DNA of 64,000 bases from Alistipes sp. (GTDB lineage: Bacteria > Bacteroidota > Bacteroidia > Bacteroidales > Rikenellaceae), in the NCBI GenBank assembly GCA_017517705.1, contig JAFWYM010000002.1, positions 1-64,000 on the forward strand. Direction: 5' to 3'. Position 1 is the stretch's first letter, and each line of letters opens with the position of its first letter. Shown here in pieces: positions 26,000-33,189 of this stretch. Made by a program: the position numbers and the translations under genes. The notes under the pieces were generated by a model. That model was not told the DNA's origin, searched no databases, and saw only the letters and a program-made list of their open reading frames with translations.

Positions 26000-27799
26000 A
26001 TGATTGACCTTAAACCTATTGTTTCGAGAGCAGACTATATTGTAAGGATAGTCTCTATACTGACATCTATATGTGTTGTTGCGGCCATAATAGTTGATTA
26101 TGGTTTCGAGCTTGATGCCCATGAGATGTCTTTCATCTTGTCGGTATATAACACTAGTTGGTGGGTATATTTCATATCATTTGCCTATAAGATTATAGTT
26201 CATTGGGGTGAGGTTTGGCGTAAGGGGGTGTCATTTACCTTTATTTTAGGTATTATGCTTTGTGCTTCAGCATTACCGAAGCTTTTCACTACGCCCGGGG
26301 ATAGTCCATTTCTCACCATATTATGGGCTGTGCTGACTCATAAATACTTTATTATAAGCATCATAGGCCTATTGTCGCTGATTACAATATCGCAATGGAT
26401 AGTAAACTTTGTAAACAAAAGGACAAATCCTGCGCTTTTAATTGTAGTATGTTTTATGACGGTAATAGCCTTTGGTGCTCTGCTACTCTTGCTACCACGC
26501 TCCACATTGGAGCATATCCGACTACCTGTGGTAGATGCCCTCTTCATATCAACAAGCGCGGTTTGTGTTACGGGATTAAGCCCCGTAGAAATTGCACATA
26601 CGTTTACCCCCGAGGGGCAAATAATCATAGCCCTGTTGATTCAGATCGGAGGTTTGGGTATTATGACAATAACGAGTTTCTTTGCCCTGTTTTTCATGGG
26701 CGGCATCGGATTGTATTCTCAATTTTCACTGAAGAATATGATAGCGTCAAGTTCCGCATCACTGAAATCTGTGTTGACAAGTGTTTTAGGGTTTACTTTC
26801 GTGATAGAGATAATAGGAGCTCTTTTCATATGGCTTAGTATTCATTCAACAATGGGTATGACCCTCCGAGATGAGATATTCTTCTCTCTCTTTCACTCCG
26901 TATCAGCATTCTGCAATGCAGGATTCTCCACGCTGGAAGGAAATCTCGGGAATGATTTGATATTATACAATCATAACATTTTCTATCTGGTAATCTCGCT
27001 TCTTATAGTTTTGGGCGGTATCGGATTTCCTATACTCATGAGTATAAAAAGGGTTCTTTCATATTATGGTTCGGAACTCTTGCATAAGGTGTTCAGAAAG
27101 AACGGGCAGCGGTCACGATATATGCACATTGCCGATATCAACACTAAGATTGTACTATATTCCTCTCTGGCGCTGATATTTATCGGAACTGTCGGCATTG
27201 CCTTCTTTGAGTGGAATGGAGCGTTAGCCTCATTCTCATCTGATGAAAAGATTGTACAGTCTCTATTCAATGCTGTGTCACCACGAACAGCAGGATTTAA
27301 CAGCGTTGCACTAAGTGATTTCTCGAGAGTGACTATCATACTATATTTGGTGCTGATGTGGATAGGTGGTGGCTCTCAATCAACGGCAGGTGGTATCAAA
27401 GTAAACACATTTGTGGTGGCTCTCGCTTCGTTGAAGTCGCTGATTAAAGACGAACACTCCACAACACTGTTTAACCGCGAGATCACATATAGCTCGATAC
27501 GAAGAGCATTAGTCGTCGTATTTGGCTCAATATGTATCATTGCACTCTTCTATGTCGCACTACTACTGTTAGAGCCGAGCATACCATCAATCGACCTGCT
27601 GTTTGAAAGTGTGTCGGCATTCTCCACCGTAGGCTCCAGCCTGGGCATTACACCACTTTTGGGCGATAGCAGTAAGGTTCTGTTAGTGGTGCTTATGTTC
27701 TTGGGGCGCGTAGGCTTCATTACAGTACTTATGAGCATACTGCCACAAAAAGAACAGCCCAAATACCGTTTACCAAAAGAAGATATAATAATAAACTAA
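26000..27799 (+). CDS. TrkH/KtrB-type potassium transporter
   Basis: Integral membrane K+ translocating subunit with four membrane-pore-membrane units. 599 residues, longer than KtrB because of an N-terminal extension with about four extra membrane segments (about residues 10-135), typical of Bacteroidetes. All four selectivity-filter glycines are visible: AVCVTGLSPV, AFCNAGFSTL, SPRTAGFNSV and AFSTVGSSLG. The intramembrane gating loop GGSQSTAGGIKVNTF is present in the third unit. It needs a cytoplasmic RCK subunit, which is the next gene, 14 bases downstream. Confidence 0.94.
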   Translation: MIDLKPIVSRADYIVRIVSILTSICVVAAIIVDYGFELDAHEMSFILSVYNTSWWVYFISFAYKIIVHWGEVWRKGVSFTFILGIMLCASALPKLFTTPGDSPFLTILWAVLTHKYFIISIIGLLSLITISQWIVNFVNKRTNPALLIVVCFMTVIAFGALLLLLPRSTLEHIRLPVVDALFISTSAVCVTGLSPVEIAHTFTPEGQIIIALLIQIGGLGIMTITSFFALFFMGGIGLYSQFSLKNMIASSSASLKSVLTSVLGFTFVIEIIGALFIWLSIHSTMGMTLRDEIFFSLFHSVSAFCNAGFSTLEGNLGNDLILYNHNIFYLVISLLIVLGGIGFPILMSIKRVLSYYGSELLHKVFRKNGQRSRYMHIADINTKIVLYSSLALIFIGTVGIAFFEWNGALASFSSDEKIVQSLFNAVSPRTAGFNSVALSDFSRVTIILYLVLMWIGGGSQSTAGGIKVNTFVVALASLKSLIKDEHSTTLFNREITYSSIRRALVVVFGSICIIALFYVALLLLEPSIPSIDLLFESVSAFSTVGSSLGITPLLGDSSKVLLVVLMFLGRVGFITVLMSILPQKEQPKYRLPKEDIIIN

Positions 27800-27813
27800 T
27801 AAAACGAATTCGT

Positions 27814-28233
27814 ATGAAATACCTTGTGATAGGATTAGGAAATTTTGGGAGTACTCTTGCTGCCACTCTTACCGATATGGGGCACTCTGTCATTGGCGTT
27901 GATTGCAATGAGCACTGCATCGAAGAGATTAAAGATAGAATAGACTTAGCCTATATTATGGATGCAACCGAAAGAGCATCATTACGGAGCCTGCCTTTAG
28001 ATGAAATCGATTGTGTAATTGTTGCCATCGGACAGAGTATGGATAGCTCATTAAGAACCGTGGCTTCACTGAAGGAACTAAATGTGAAGAATATCATAGC
28101 ACGCGCACTCGACACCACACACTCCTCAATTCTTAGGGCTATGGATATTAAGAAAATTCTGATCCCCGAGAGTTATGCTGCTCGAATTTTTGCCGAGAAG
28201 ATACTCTCAAACGATTCAGAAGAGCTATTATAA
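27814..28233 (+). CDS. RCK_N-only K+ channel regulator (KtrA/TrkA-like, lacking RCK_C)
   Basis: A 139-residue cytoplasmic protein with the Rossmann fold of RCK_N: YLVIGLGNFGSTLAATL supplies the GxGxxG nucleotide-binding loop, VIGVDCNEHCIEEI ends the second strand with an acidic residue, and YIMDATERASLRSL follows. KtrA/TrkA proteins normally have about 220 residues, with a C-terminal RCK_C domain that binds c-di-AMP in several species. Here the frame stops at residue 139, and the downstream bases show no continuing frame. It should still bind ATP/ADP or NAD and gate the neighbouring channel, but not in the c-di-AMP-responsive way (inference). Confidence 0.85.
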   Translation: MKYLVIGLGNFGSTLAATLTDMGHSVIGVDCNEHCIEEIKDRIDLAYIMDATERASLRSLPLDEIDCVIVAIGQSMDSSLRTVASLKELNVKNIIARALDTTHSSILRAMDIKKILIPESYAARIFAEKILSNDSEELL

Positions 28234-28420
28234 AATTGCTGAGAAAATAGAAAGGAGAGCAAAATCACACCACCAATCTTAGCCTTAAAAACTCATAAAA
28301 CAATATACCTACACTACCACAAAGCGAAAGACGGAAAACATACATCCCCATACAACACACTAATTATCAACGTATTGCACCATTACACTCGATGATATGT
28401 AAAAAATATTTATAAAAATA

Positions 28421-28452
28421 TTTGGCAGAATGGAATTAATGTCATACCTTTG
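28421..28452 (+). promoter_or_regulatory. Promoter (TTTG - 20 - TACCTTTG) of tRNA-Ser
   Basis: TTTG at 28421-28424 and TACCTTTG at 28445-28452, with exactly 20 bases between. This is a textbook Bacteroidetes promoter, and transcription would begin at or next to the first base of the tRNA. Confidence 0.85.
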
Positions 28453-28458
28453 TCCGTT

Positions 28459-28543
28459 GGAGAGGTGGCAGAGTGGTCGATTGCGGCGGTCTTGAAAACC
28501 GTTGAGCTGCGAGGCTCCGGGGGTTCGAATCCCTCCCTCTCCG
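28459..28543 (+). tRNA. tRNA-Ser (anticodon TGA)
   Basis: An 85-base class II tRNA. The 7-bp acceptor stem GGAGAGG/CCTCTCC, the anticodon loop CTTGAAA flanked by CGGT/ACCG, the long variable arm (GAGCTGCGAGGCTC) and the T-arm GGGGGTTCGAATCCCTC fold in full, with discriminator G. CCA is not encoded. It reads UCN-type serine codons. Its 3' end (AATCCCTCCCTCTCCGC) recurs several times in the next 700 bases. Confidence 0.95.
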
Positions 28544-28553
28544 CATCAAGCGT

Positions 28554-28679
28554 AAAAATAGCACGACTCGCATTTTGCGAGTCTTTTTTTTGTCAAACGG
28601 TCATCGGTAAATAAATTTACCAGTGGCCGTTTGTCAAATAAAAGTAAGTCTCGGCTCTGCCGATACTCGTGCTATTTTT
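28554..28679. repeat. Palindromic core 1 of the tRNA-Ser array
   Basis: Outer arms AAAAATAGCACGA (28554-28566) and TCGTGCTATTTTT (28667-28679) are a perfect 13-bp inverted repeat. Inside is a second hairpin: CAAACGG (28594-28600) with CCGTTTG (28627-28633), continuing inward to GGTAAAT-AA-ATTTACC (28606-28621) with only two loop bases. Confidence 0.8.
28565..28590 (+). terminator. Rho-independent terminator after tRNA-Ser
   Basis: GACTCGC-ATTTT-GCGAGTC followed by eight T, about 22 bases after the tRNA. Confidence 0.9.
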
Positions 28680-28772
28680 CTGCTTGCAAGTTAAGGAGTA
28701 AAGGGAAAGACGAGCGAAGCGATGTCAATCCCTCCCTCGGTTTTCAAGTACCGCCTGTTGCCGCGATTGATA

Positions 28773-28833
28773 CTTTTTTACACCACAGGTCTGGCTGTAA
28801 AAAAGCATCTACCTACGGCAAAATGAATTTGCC
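28773..28833. repeat. Palindromic core 2 of the tRNA-Ser array
   Basis: CTTTTTTACA (28773-28782) pairs with TGTAAAAAAG (28796-28805) around a 13-base loop. A further hairpin GGCAAA / TTTGCC lies at 28817-28833. Confidence 0.65.
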
Positions 28834-29020
28834 TTCGGTTGCGGCGGTCAAAGGTATAGGACTCTCTCGAATTCATTCGGAAGAGGTCCTCTGCTGCATA
28901 AAATGGGTGGTTATGTACCACCTGCGTCTATCTCTATTTTTTCCGCTTGCAAGTTAAGGAGTAAAGGGAACGGCGACCGCAGGAAGTCAATCCCTCTCCG
29001 CAAACGCAACGAAGCAAGAA

Positions 29021-29052
29021 GGTGTCGATTACTCGACACCTTTTGTTTTTTA
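29021..29052 (+). terminator. Terminator-like hairpin after the second tRNA-tail copy
   Basis: GGTGTCGA-TTAC-TCGACACC followed by TTTTGTTTTTT, about 20 bases after the tail ending at 29001. This is the same spacing as the real terminator after tRNA-Ser. Confidence 0.75.
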
Positions 29053-29098
29053 TGCCTCGGCATAAGCTTGCTTATAGACGTAGGCATGGAAAACAAAA
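29041..29098. repeat. Palindromic core 3 of the tRNA-Ser array
   Basis: Arms TTTTGTTTTTTATGCCT (29041-29057) and its near reverse complement (29082-29098), 15 of 17 matching. The centre ATAAGC-TT-GCTTAT (29062-29075) again has a two-base loop. Confidence 0.75.
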
Positions 29099-29230
29099 AT
29101 GGTTGATTTATCAACTTCTTGCGAAGTGTAGTTTGCAAGGGCCCCCGCGGCAAGCGGAGGGGAAAGGCGTTAAGCGGAGCAGACCGCAGGGATGCGTAGT
29201 AGCCAATCCCTCCCTCTCCGCTGGATTGAA

Positions 29231-29338
29231 TGCAGGGCAGACGACGGAAGTCGTCTGTTTTGTTTTTGTGGTGTGTCGTCGTTTGCAAGCCACCGCCACA
29301 CACCGCAAAAACAAACCGCCACGGGCGATTGCCCTGCA
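29231..29338. repeat. Palindromic core 4 of the tRNA-Ser array
   Basis: Outer arms TGCAGGGCA (29231-29239) / TGCCCTGCA (29330-29338) and inner arms TTGTTTTTGTGGTGTG (29260-29275) with its near complement (29299-29314, 15 of 16). Within the left arm lies a terminator-like hairpin CAGACGAC-GGAA-GTCGTCTG followed by TTTTGTTTTT (29238-29267). Confidence 0.75.
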
Positions 29339-29484
29339 TCCTGCTGTTGGTGAGGCATTGCTCACTAATAAGGGGTTGAGCCGATAGACAGGTTGTTTAT
29401 TGCTCGGGACTACGCCCTGCGCCTTTGGGGTATCGTCTCTTCGACTACGTCGCCCTCCCCCACAATTCAAATTTTAGCTCTGAT

Positions 29485-29513
29485 GAGAAGTTTATTCTTC
29501 TCGCGCTTTTTTT
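29485..29513 (+). terminator. Hairpin with T-run at the right edge of the array
   Basis: GAGAAG-TTTATT-CTTCTC followed after GCGC by seven T. It may mark the end of the array. From here to the agmatinase gene I see only its promoter and AT-rich sequence. Confidence 0.5.
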
Positions 29514-29694
29514 GGGCAATCTCTCCCAGGTTGCTTTGCAAATACAAATACCATAAACAGAAAAATAGATCTGGTAATTTCTATAGCGATGACATCGATA
29601 TAAAATTATTACCTACATAACCCAACAACCGCCCCGGAGAGGCGTGTAGTGGCATAAAGAAAATAAGAAGATATGCAAAAAAATGATGAAAATG

Positions 29695-29725
29695 GTTGTA
29701 TATAAAACTAAAATACTTATATTTG
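29695..29725 (+). promoter_or_regulatory. Promoter (GTTG - 19 - TATATTTG) of the polyamine operon
   Basis: GTTG at 29695-29698 and TATATTTG at 29718-29725. The leader to the agmatinase ATG would be about 125 bases. Confidence 0.6.
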
Positions 29726-29857
29726 CGACGTCGAAATAGTGGTAATCGACAGATAAAAAACCACATTTATACTATGTCGAGGCAGACTATACGTGGCATA
29801 GATTTTTGTGGAGGGTATATGAGAATTGAGAAAAGACGATATTAGCGGTATTTAGAG

Positions 29858-30712
29858 ATGAGAGCATTTGGTGACTTCACCCCCGAAGAGATCTGTTACG
29901 AGAGGGCTGCAATAGCCATACTCCCCGTGCCATACGATGGTACAAGCACCTGGATAAAGGGTGCCGACCGTGGCCCCGAGGCGTTGCTCGAGGCGTCATA
30001 CAACCTCGAGTTTTACGACATTGAGACTCGGAGCGAGGTCTTTCGCCGTGGCATTGCCACGTTAGGGCCCGTAACCGAGAGCAGCTCGCCCGAGGCCATG
30101 GCCTATGCGGTGGAGGCAAGGATGCGACAGATTATCGAGGATGGTAAGTTTCCCGTGCTTATAGGTGGGGAGCACTCGGTGTCGATAGGGGCTTTTCGTG
30201 CCATGGCGCAACGCTACCCCGGGCTATCGATTCTTCAGCTCGACGCCCACAGCGACATGCGCGATGAGTACGAGGGCTCGGCCTGCAACCACGCCTGCGT
30301 AATGGCGCGTGCCAAGGAGCTGACATCGAGCATCACACAGGTGGGAATACGCTCGTCGGCACGCGAGGAGCAGCACAACATCGACCCCGAGCGAATCTTC
30401 TATGCTCATAGCATTGCCGAGGATAGCAAGTGGCAGGAGCGTGTATCGGAACAATTGGGCAACGAGGTATACATAACGATAGACCTCGACGTCTTTGATC
30501 CCGCATACCTCCCCTCAACGGGGACGCCCGAGCCCGGAGGCCTAAACTACCGCGAGGTGATGGGGCTCCTGCGACGTGTGATTCGCGAGCATCGCGTTGT
30601 CGGCATTGACGTTGTCGAGCTGTGTCCCAACCCCACGGCTAAGGCTTCTGACTTCCTCGCTGCAAAGCTCGTATACCAACTACTTAGCGAGGTCTTTGCC
30701 CATCGAGAATAA
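29858..30712 (+). CDS. speB: Agmatinase (arginase/ureohydrolase family)
   Basis: Hydrolyses agmatine to putrescine and urea with a binuclear Mn centre. 284 residues. Metal ligands lie in GGEHSVSIG, LDAHSDMRDEY and TIDLDVFDPAY, and the substrate-loop region STGTPEPGGLNYREV is present. The sequence could also be another ureohydrolase, but the context of arginine decarboxylase and carboxynorspermidine genes in the same operon favours agmatinase. Many Bacteroidetes use agmatine deiminase and N-carbamoylputrescine amidase instead; neither is in this window. Confidence 0.9.
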   Translation: MRAFGDFTPEEICYERAAIAILPVPYDGTSTWIKGADRGPEALLEASYNLEFYDIETRSEVFRRGIATLGPVTESSSPEAMAYAVEARMRQIIEDGKFPVLIGGEHSVSIGAFRAMAQRYPGLSILQLDAHSDMRDEYEGSACNHACVMARAKELTSSITQVGIRSSAREEQHNIDPERIFYAHSIAEDSKWQERVSEQLGNEVYITIDLDVFDPAYLPSTGTPEPGGLNYREVMGLLRRVIREHRVVGIDVVELCPNPTAKASDFLAAKLVYQLLSEVFAHRE

Positions 30713-30725
30713 GAGATGTGAGTCC

Positions 30726-30751
30726 GCAGGGTCCTCCATTCTGTACCCTGC
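30726..30751 (+). other. Intercistronic hairpin between speB and the dehydrogenase gene
   Basis: GCAGGGT (30726-30732) pairs with ACCCTGC (30745-30751), loop of 12. No T-run follows, so it is more likely an mRNA processing or stability element than a terminator. Confidence 0.5.
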
Positions 30752-30774
30752 ACATTAATAACCTAATAACCTAA

Positions 30775-31965
30775 ATGTCAAAAGTTTTAATTATTGGTGC
30801 CGGTGGCGTCGGAACAGTGGTGGCACACAAGGTCGCTCAAGATAGTGCCTTTACCGAGATTATGCTGGCAAGCCGTACGAAGTCGAAGTGCGATGATATT
30901 GCGAAGGCCGTGGGTGGTAACCGCATACAGACAGCACAGGTAGATGCCGACAGCGTAGAGGAGCTTGTGAGACTGATGAAGGCGTTTCAACCTGACATTG
31001 TAATTAACGTCGCTCTTCCCTACCAGGATTTGACGATTATGGATGCTTGCCTTGAGTGTGGCGTAAACTACCTTGACACGGCAAACTACGAGCCCAAGGA
31101 TGAGGCGCACTTCGAGTACAGCTGGCAGTGGGCATACCACGACCGTTTCAAGCAGAAGGGCCTTATGGCCATACTCGGATGTGGCTTTGACCCTGGCGTG
31201 TCGGCCATATTTACGGCATACGCCGCCAAGCATCACTTTGACGAAATCCACTATCTTGACATTGTGGACTGCAATGCCGGAAATCATGGCATGGCTTTCG
31301 CCACGAACTTCAACCCCGAGATTAACATCCGCGAGGTGACACAGAAGGGTCGATACTGGGAGAATGGCGCATGGGTGGAGACTGCACCCCACGAGATTCA
31401 CAAGCCACTGAACTACCCCGAGATTGGAGAGCGAGAGTCGTACCTTATCTTCCACGAGGAGCTTGAGTCGCTCGTAAAGCACTACCCCACGATTAAGCGC
31501 GCGCGCTTCTGGATGACCTTCGGACAGGAGTACCTCACGCACCTGCGCGTGATACAGAACATAGGTATGGCACGCATCGATCCCATACTCTACAACGGCG
31601 TGGAGATTGTCCCCATACAGTTCCTCAAGGCCGTATTGCCCGATCCCAAGTCGCTCGGTGCCAACTATCACGGCCAGACATCTATAGGCTGCCGCATACG
31701 AGGCATCAAGGATGGCAAGGAGCGTACATACTACATATACAACAACTGCGACCACGAGGTTGCCTTCCGTGAGACAGGAACGCAGGCCGTGAGCTTCACA
31801 ACGGGAGTGCCCGCAGCACTCGGTGCCTCGATGTTCGCACGTGGTATATGGCGCGGTGCCGGCGTATTCAACGTCGAGCAGCTCGACCCCGACCAGTTCC
31901 TTAAGGAGCTCGGCGAGCGTGGACTACCGTGGATCGAGAAGTTCGACATCGACCTCGAGCTATGA
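30775..31965 (+). CDS. Carboxynorspermidine/carboxyspermidine dehydrogenase
   Basis: Saccharopine-dehydrogenase-fold enzyme that condenses putrescine (or diaminopropane) with aspartate semialdehyde and reduces the product with NADPH to carboxyspermidine (carboxynorspermidine). 396 residues. The N-terminal Rossmann loop is VLIIGAGGVGTVVAHKVA, followed by LASRTKSKCDDIA. Other family features are MAILGCGFDPGVSAIFTAY and DIVDCNAGNHG. The assignment over lysine-pathway saccharopine dehydrogenase rests on the next gene, nspC, whose ATG overlaps this stop (ATGA). Confidence 0.92.
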   Translation: MSKVLIIGAGGVGTVVAHKVAQDSAFTEIMLASRTKSKCDDIAKAVGGNRIQTAQVDADSVEELVRLMKAFQPDIVINVALPYQDLTIMDACLECGVNYLDTANYEPKDEAHFEYSWQWAYHDRFKQKGLMAILGCGFDPGVSAIFTAYAAKHHFDEIHYLDIVDCNAGNHGMAFATNFNPEINIREVTQKGRYWENGAWVETAPHEIHKPLNYPEIGERESYLIFHEELESLVKHYPTIKRARFWMTFGQEYLTHLRVIQNIGMARIDPILYNGVEIVPIQFLKAVLPDPKSLGANYHGQTSIGCRIRGIKDGKERTYYIYNNCDHEVAFRETGTQAVSFTTGVPAALGASMFARGIWRGAGVFNVEQLDPDQFLKELGERGLPWIEKFDIDLEL

Positions 31966-33125
31966 TAACCAAGGATGATATGTTGGCGGCGTGGGATCTG
32001 AGCAAGATCCCCACCCCGGCATATATCGTTCACGAGGGTATGCTACGTGCAAACCTTCGTGAGATAGATCGTGTGCGTAGCGAGGCAGGCGTCGAGATCA
32101 TCGTGGCACTCAAGGCTAACGCCACATGGCAACTATTCCCGCTACTAAAGGAGCACGCCGATGGTGCCACGGCAAGCTCACTCGCGGAGGCGCGACTTGT
32201 GCTCGAAGAGATGGGCTGCAAGGCTCACACCTACGCCCCCGTATACACCGATGAGGAGATAGACGACATACTCGAGGCCTCAAGCCACATCACGTTTAAC
32301 TCGCTCGGCCAGCTTGCGCGCTACGGTGAGCGTGCTCTACGTCGCGGCATATCGTGCGGCCTAAGGGTCAACCCCGAGTATAGCACCGTGGAGACCGATC
32401 TCTACAACCCTTGCATCCCGCAGTCGCGCTTAGGGGTCCTTGCTGCCGACATAGCAGAGTGGCCCGAGGGTGTCGACGGATTGCACTTTCATGCACTGTG
32501 CGAGTCGCGACCCGCAGACCTCGAGGCGACGCTCAAGGCTGTCGAGGAGCGCTTTGGGCGCCACTTCGATCGCCTCAGATGGATAAACTTGGGGGGTGGG
32601 CACCTGCTTACGCATAAGGACTACGACGTAGACCACCTTATAGCTATCCTCCGCGACTTCCGCTGCCGACACCCTCATCTACGTGTCATCCTCGAGCCCG
32701 GCAGTGCCTTCACATGGGACACAGGCGTGCTTGTTGCCCGCGTCGAGGATATCGTTCGCAACGGAGGACGCAACACCCTGATGCTCAACGTGTCGTTTGC
32801 CTGCCACATGCCCGACTGTCTGGAGATGCCGTACAAGCCGACGATATGCCGCATGCACGACCCGAAGGATGGAGAGATTGAGTGGTGGATGGGAGGTAAC
32901 TCCTGCCTCGCAGGCGACATGTACGGAGCGTGGTCCTTCGACGACGGCCACATAGCAGAGGTTGGCGAGCGCATCATATTCCGCGACATGATTCACTACA
33001 CGATGGTTAAGACCACGATGTTTAACGGCGTCACACATCCATCGATTATGCTCTACAGCCCCGAGCGTGGCTTCCAGACGCTACGCACCTTCGGCTACGA
33101 CGACTACAAGCGACGTATGGGATAG
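31962..33125 (+). CDS. nspC: Carboxynorspermidine decarboxylase
   Basis: PLP-dependent fold-III decarboxylase converting carboxy(nor)spermidine to (nor)spermidine. 387 residues from the ATG at 31962, which overlaps the previous stop by ATGA. The longer frame from 31929 lies inside the upstream gene and is not preferred. The PLP lysine is in IIVALKANATWQLFP, with HFHALCESRP, NLGGGHLLTHKDYD and ILEPGSAF typical of NspC, and the second active-site Cys in HMPDCLEMPY. It completes spermidine synthesis with the dehydrogenase upstream. The last step uses no decarboxylated SAM. Confidence 0.95.
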   Translation: MITKDDMLAAWDLSKIPTPAYIVHEGMLRANLREIDRVRSEAGVEIIVALKANATWQLFPLLKEHADGATASSLAEARLVLEEMGCKAHTYAPVYTDEEIDDILEASSHITFNSLGQLARYGERALRRGISCGLRVNPEYSTVETDLYNPCIPQSRLGVLAADIAEWPEGVDGLHFHALCESRPADLEATLKAVEERFGRHFDRLRWINLGGGHLLTHKDYDVDHLIAILRDFRCRHPHLRVILEPGSAFTWDTGVLVARVEDIVRNGGRNTLMLNVSFACHMPDCLEMPYKPTICRMHDPKDGEIEWWMGGNSCLAGDMYGAWSFDDGHIAEVGERIIFRDMIHYTMVKTTMFNGVTHPSIMLYSPERGFQTLRTFGYDDYKRRMG

Positions 33126-33189
33126 CATCCCCGCGCGGCAACGAATAACCTATTTACTAATTTATAGAACATCCCGATACTAAGACGAA

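Larger units (their letters stand above)
28544..29480. repeat. Non-coding array: tRNA-Ser 3'-end-like tails alternating with palindromic cores
   Basis: About 900 bases without a convincing gene. Copies of the tRNA 3' end lie at 28727-28738 (CAATCCCTCCCTC), 28988-29001 (partial CAATCCCTCTCCGC) and 29204-29221 (CAATCCCTCCCTCTCCGC). A 26-base module beginning GCTTGCAAGTTAAGGAG is identical at 28682-28707 and 28945-28970, each time leading into such a tail. Between the tails lie long imperfect palindromes, described separately. Several frames of 60-142 codons cross the array, but they are made of the repeats and overlap each other on both strands, so I do not treat them as genes. The first terminator and the tRNA seem to be the head of the array. 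Confidence 0.75.

Noticed and set aside
28554-29338. Possible CRISPR array
   Set aside because: The repeats are few, unequal in spacing, and contain hairpins with variable arms instead of constant repeats with unique spacers. No cas genes are in the window.
28631-29470. Open frames of 62-142 codons on both strands within the tRNA-Ser array
   Set aside because: They overlap each other on opposite strands, are made of the array's repeated and palindromic sequence, and have no signal, domain or start context. I treat them as chance frames.
24441-29480. Complete integrative element or prophage
   Set aside because: Composition and the tRNA neighbourhood suggest transfer, but no integrase, relaxase, replication or phage structural gene is present, so no element was called.
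30787-31755. 322-codon frame on the minus strand
   Set aside because: It is antisense to the carboxynorspermidine dehydrogenase gene and shows no recognisable domain; the sense protein is certain.
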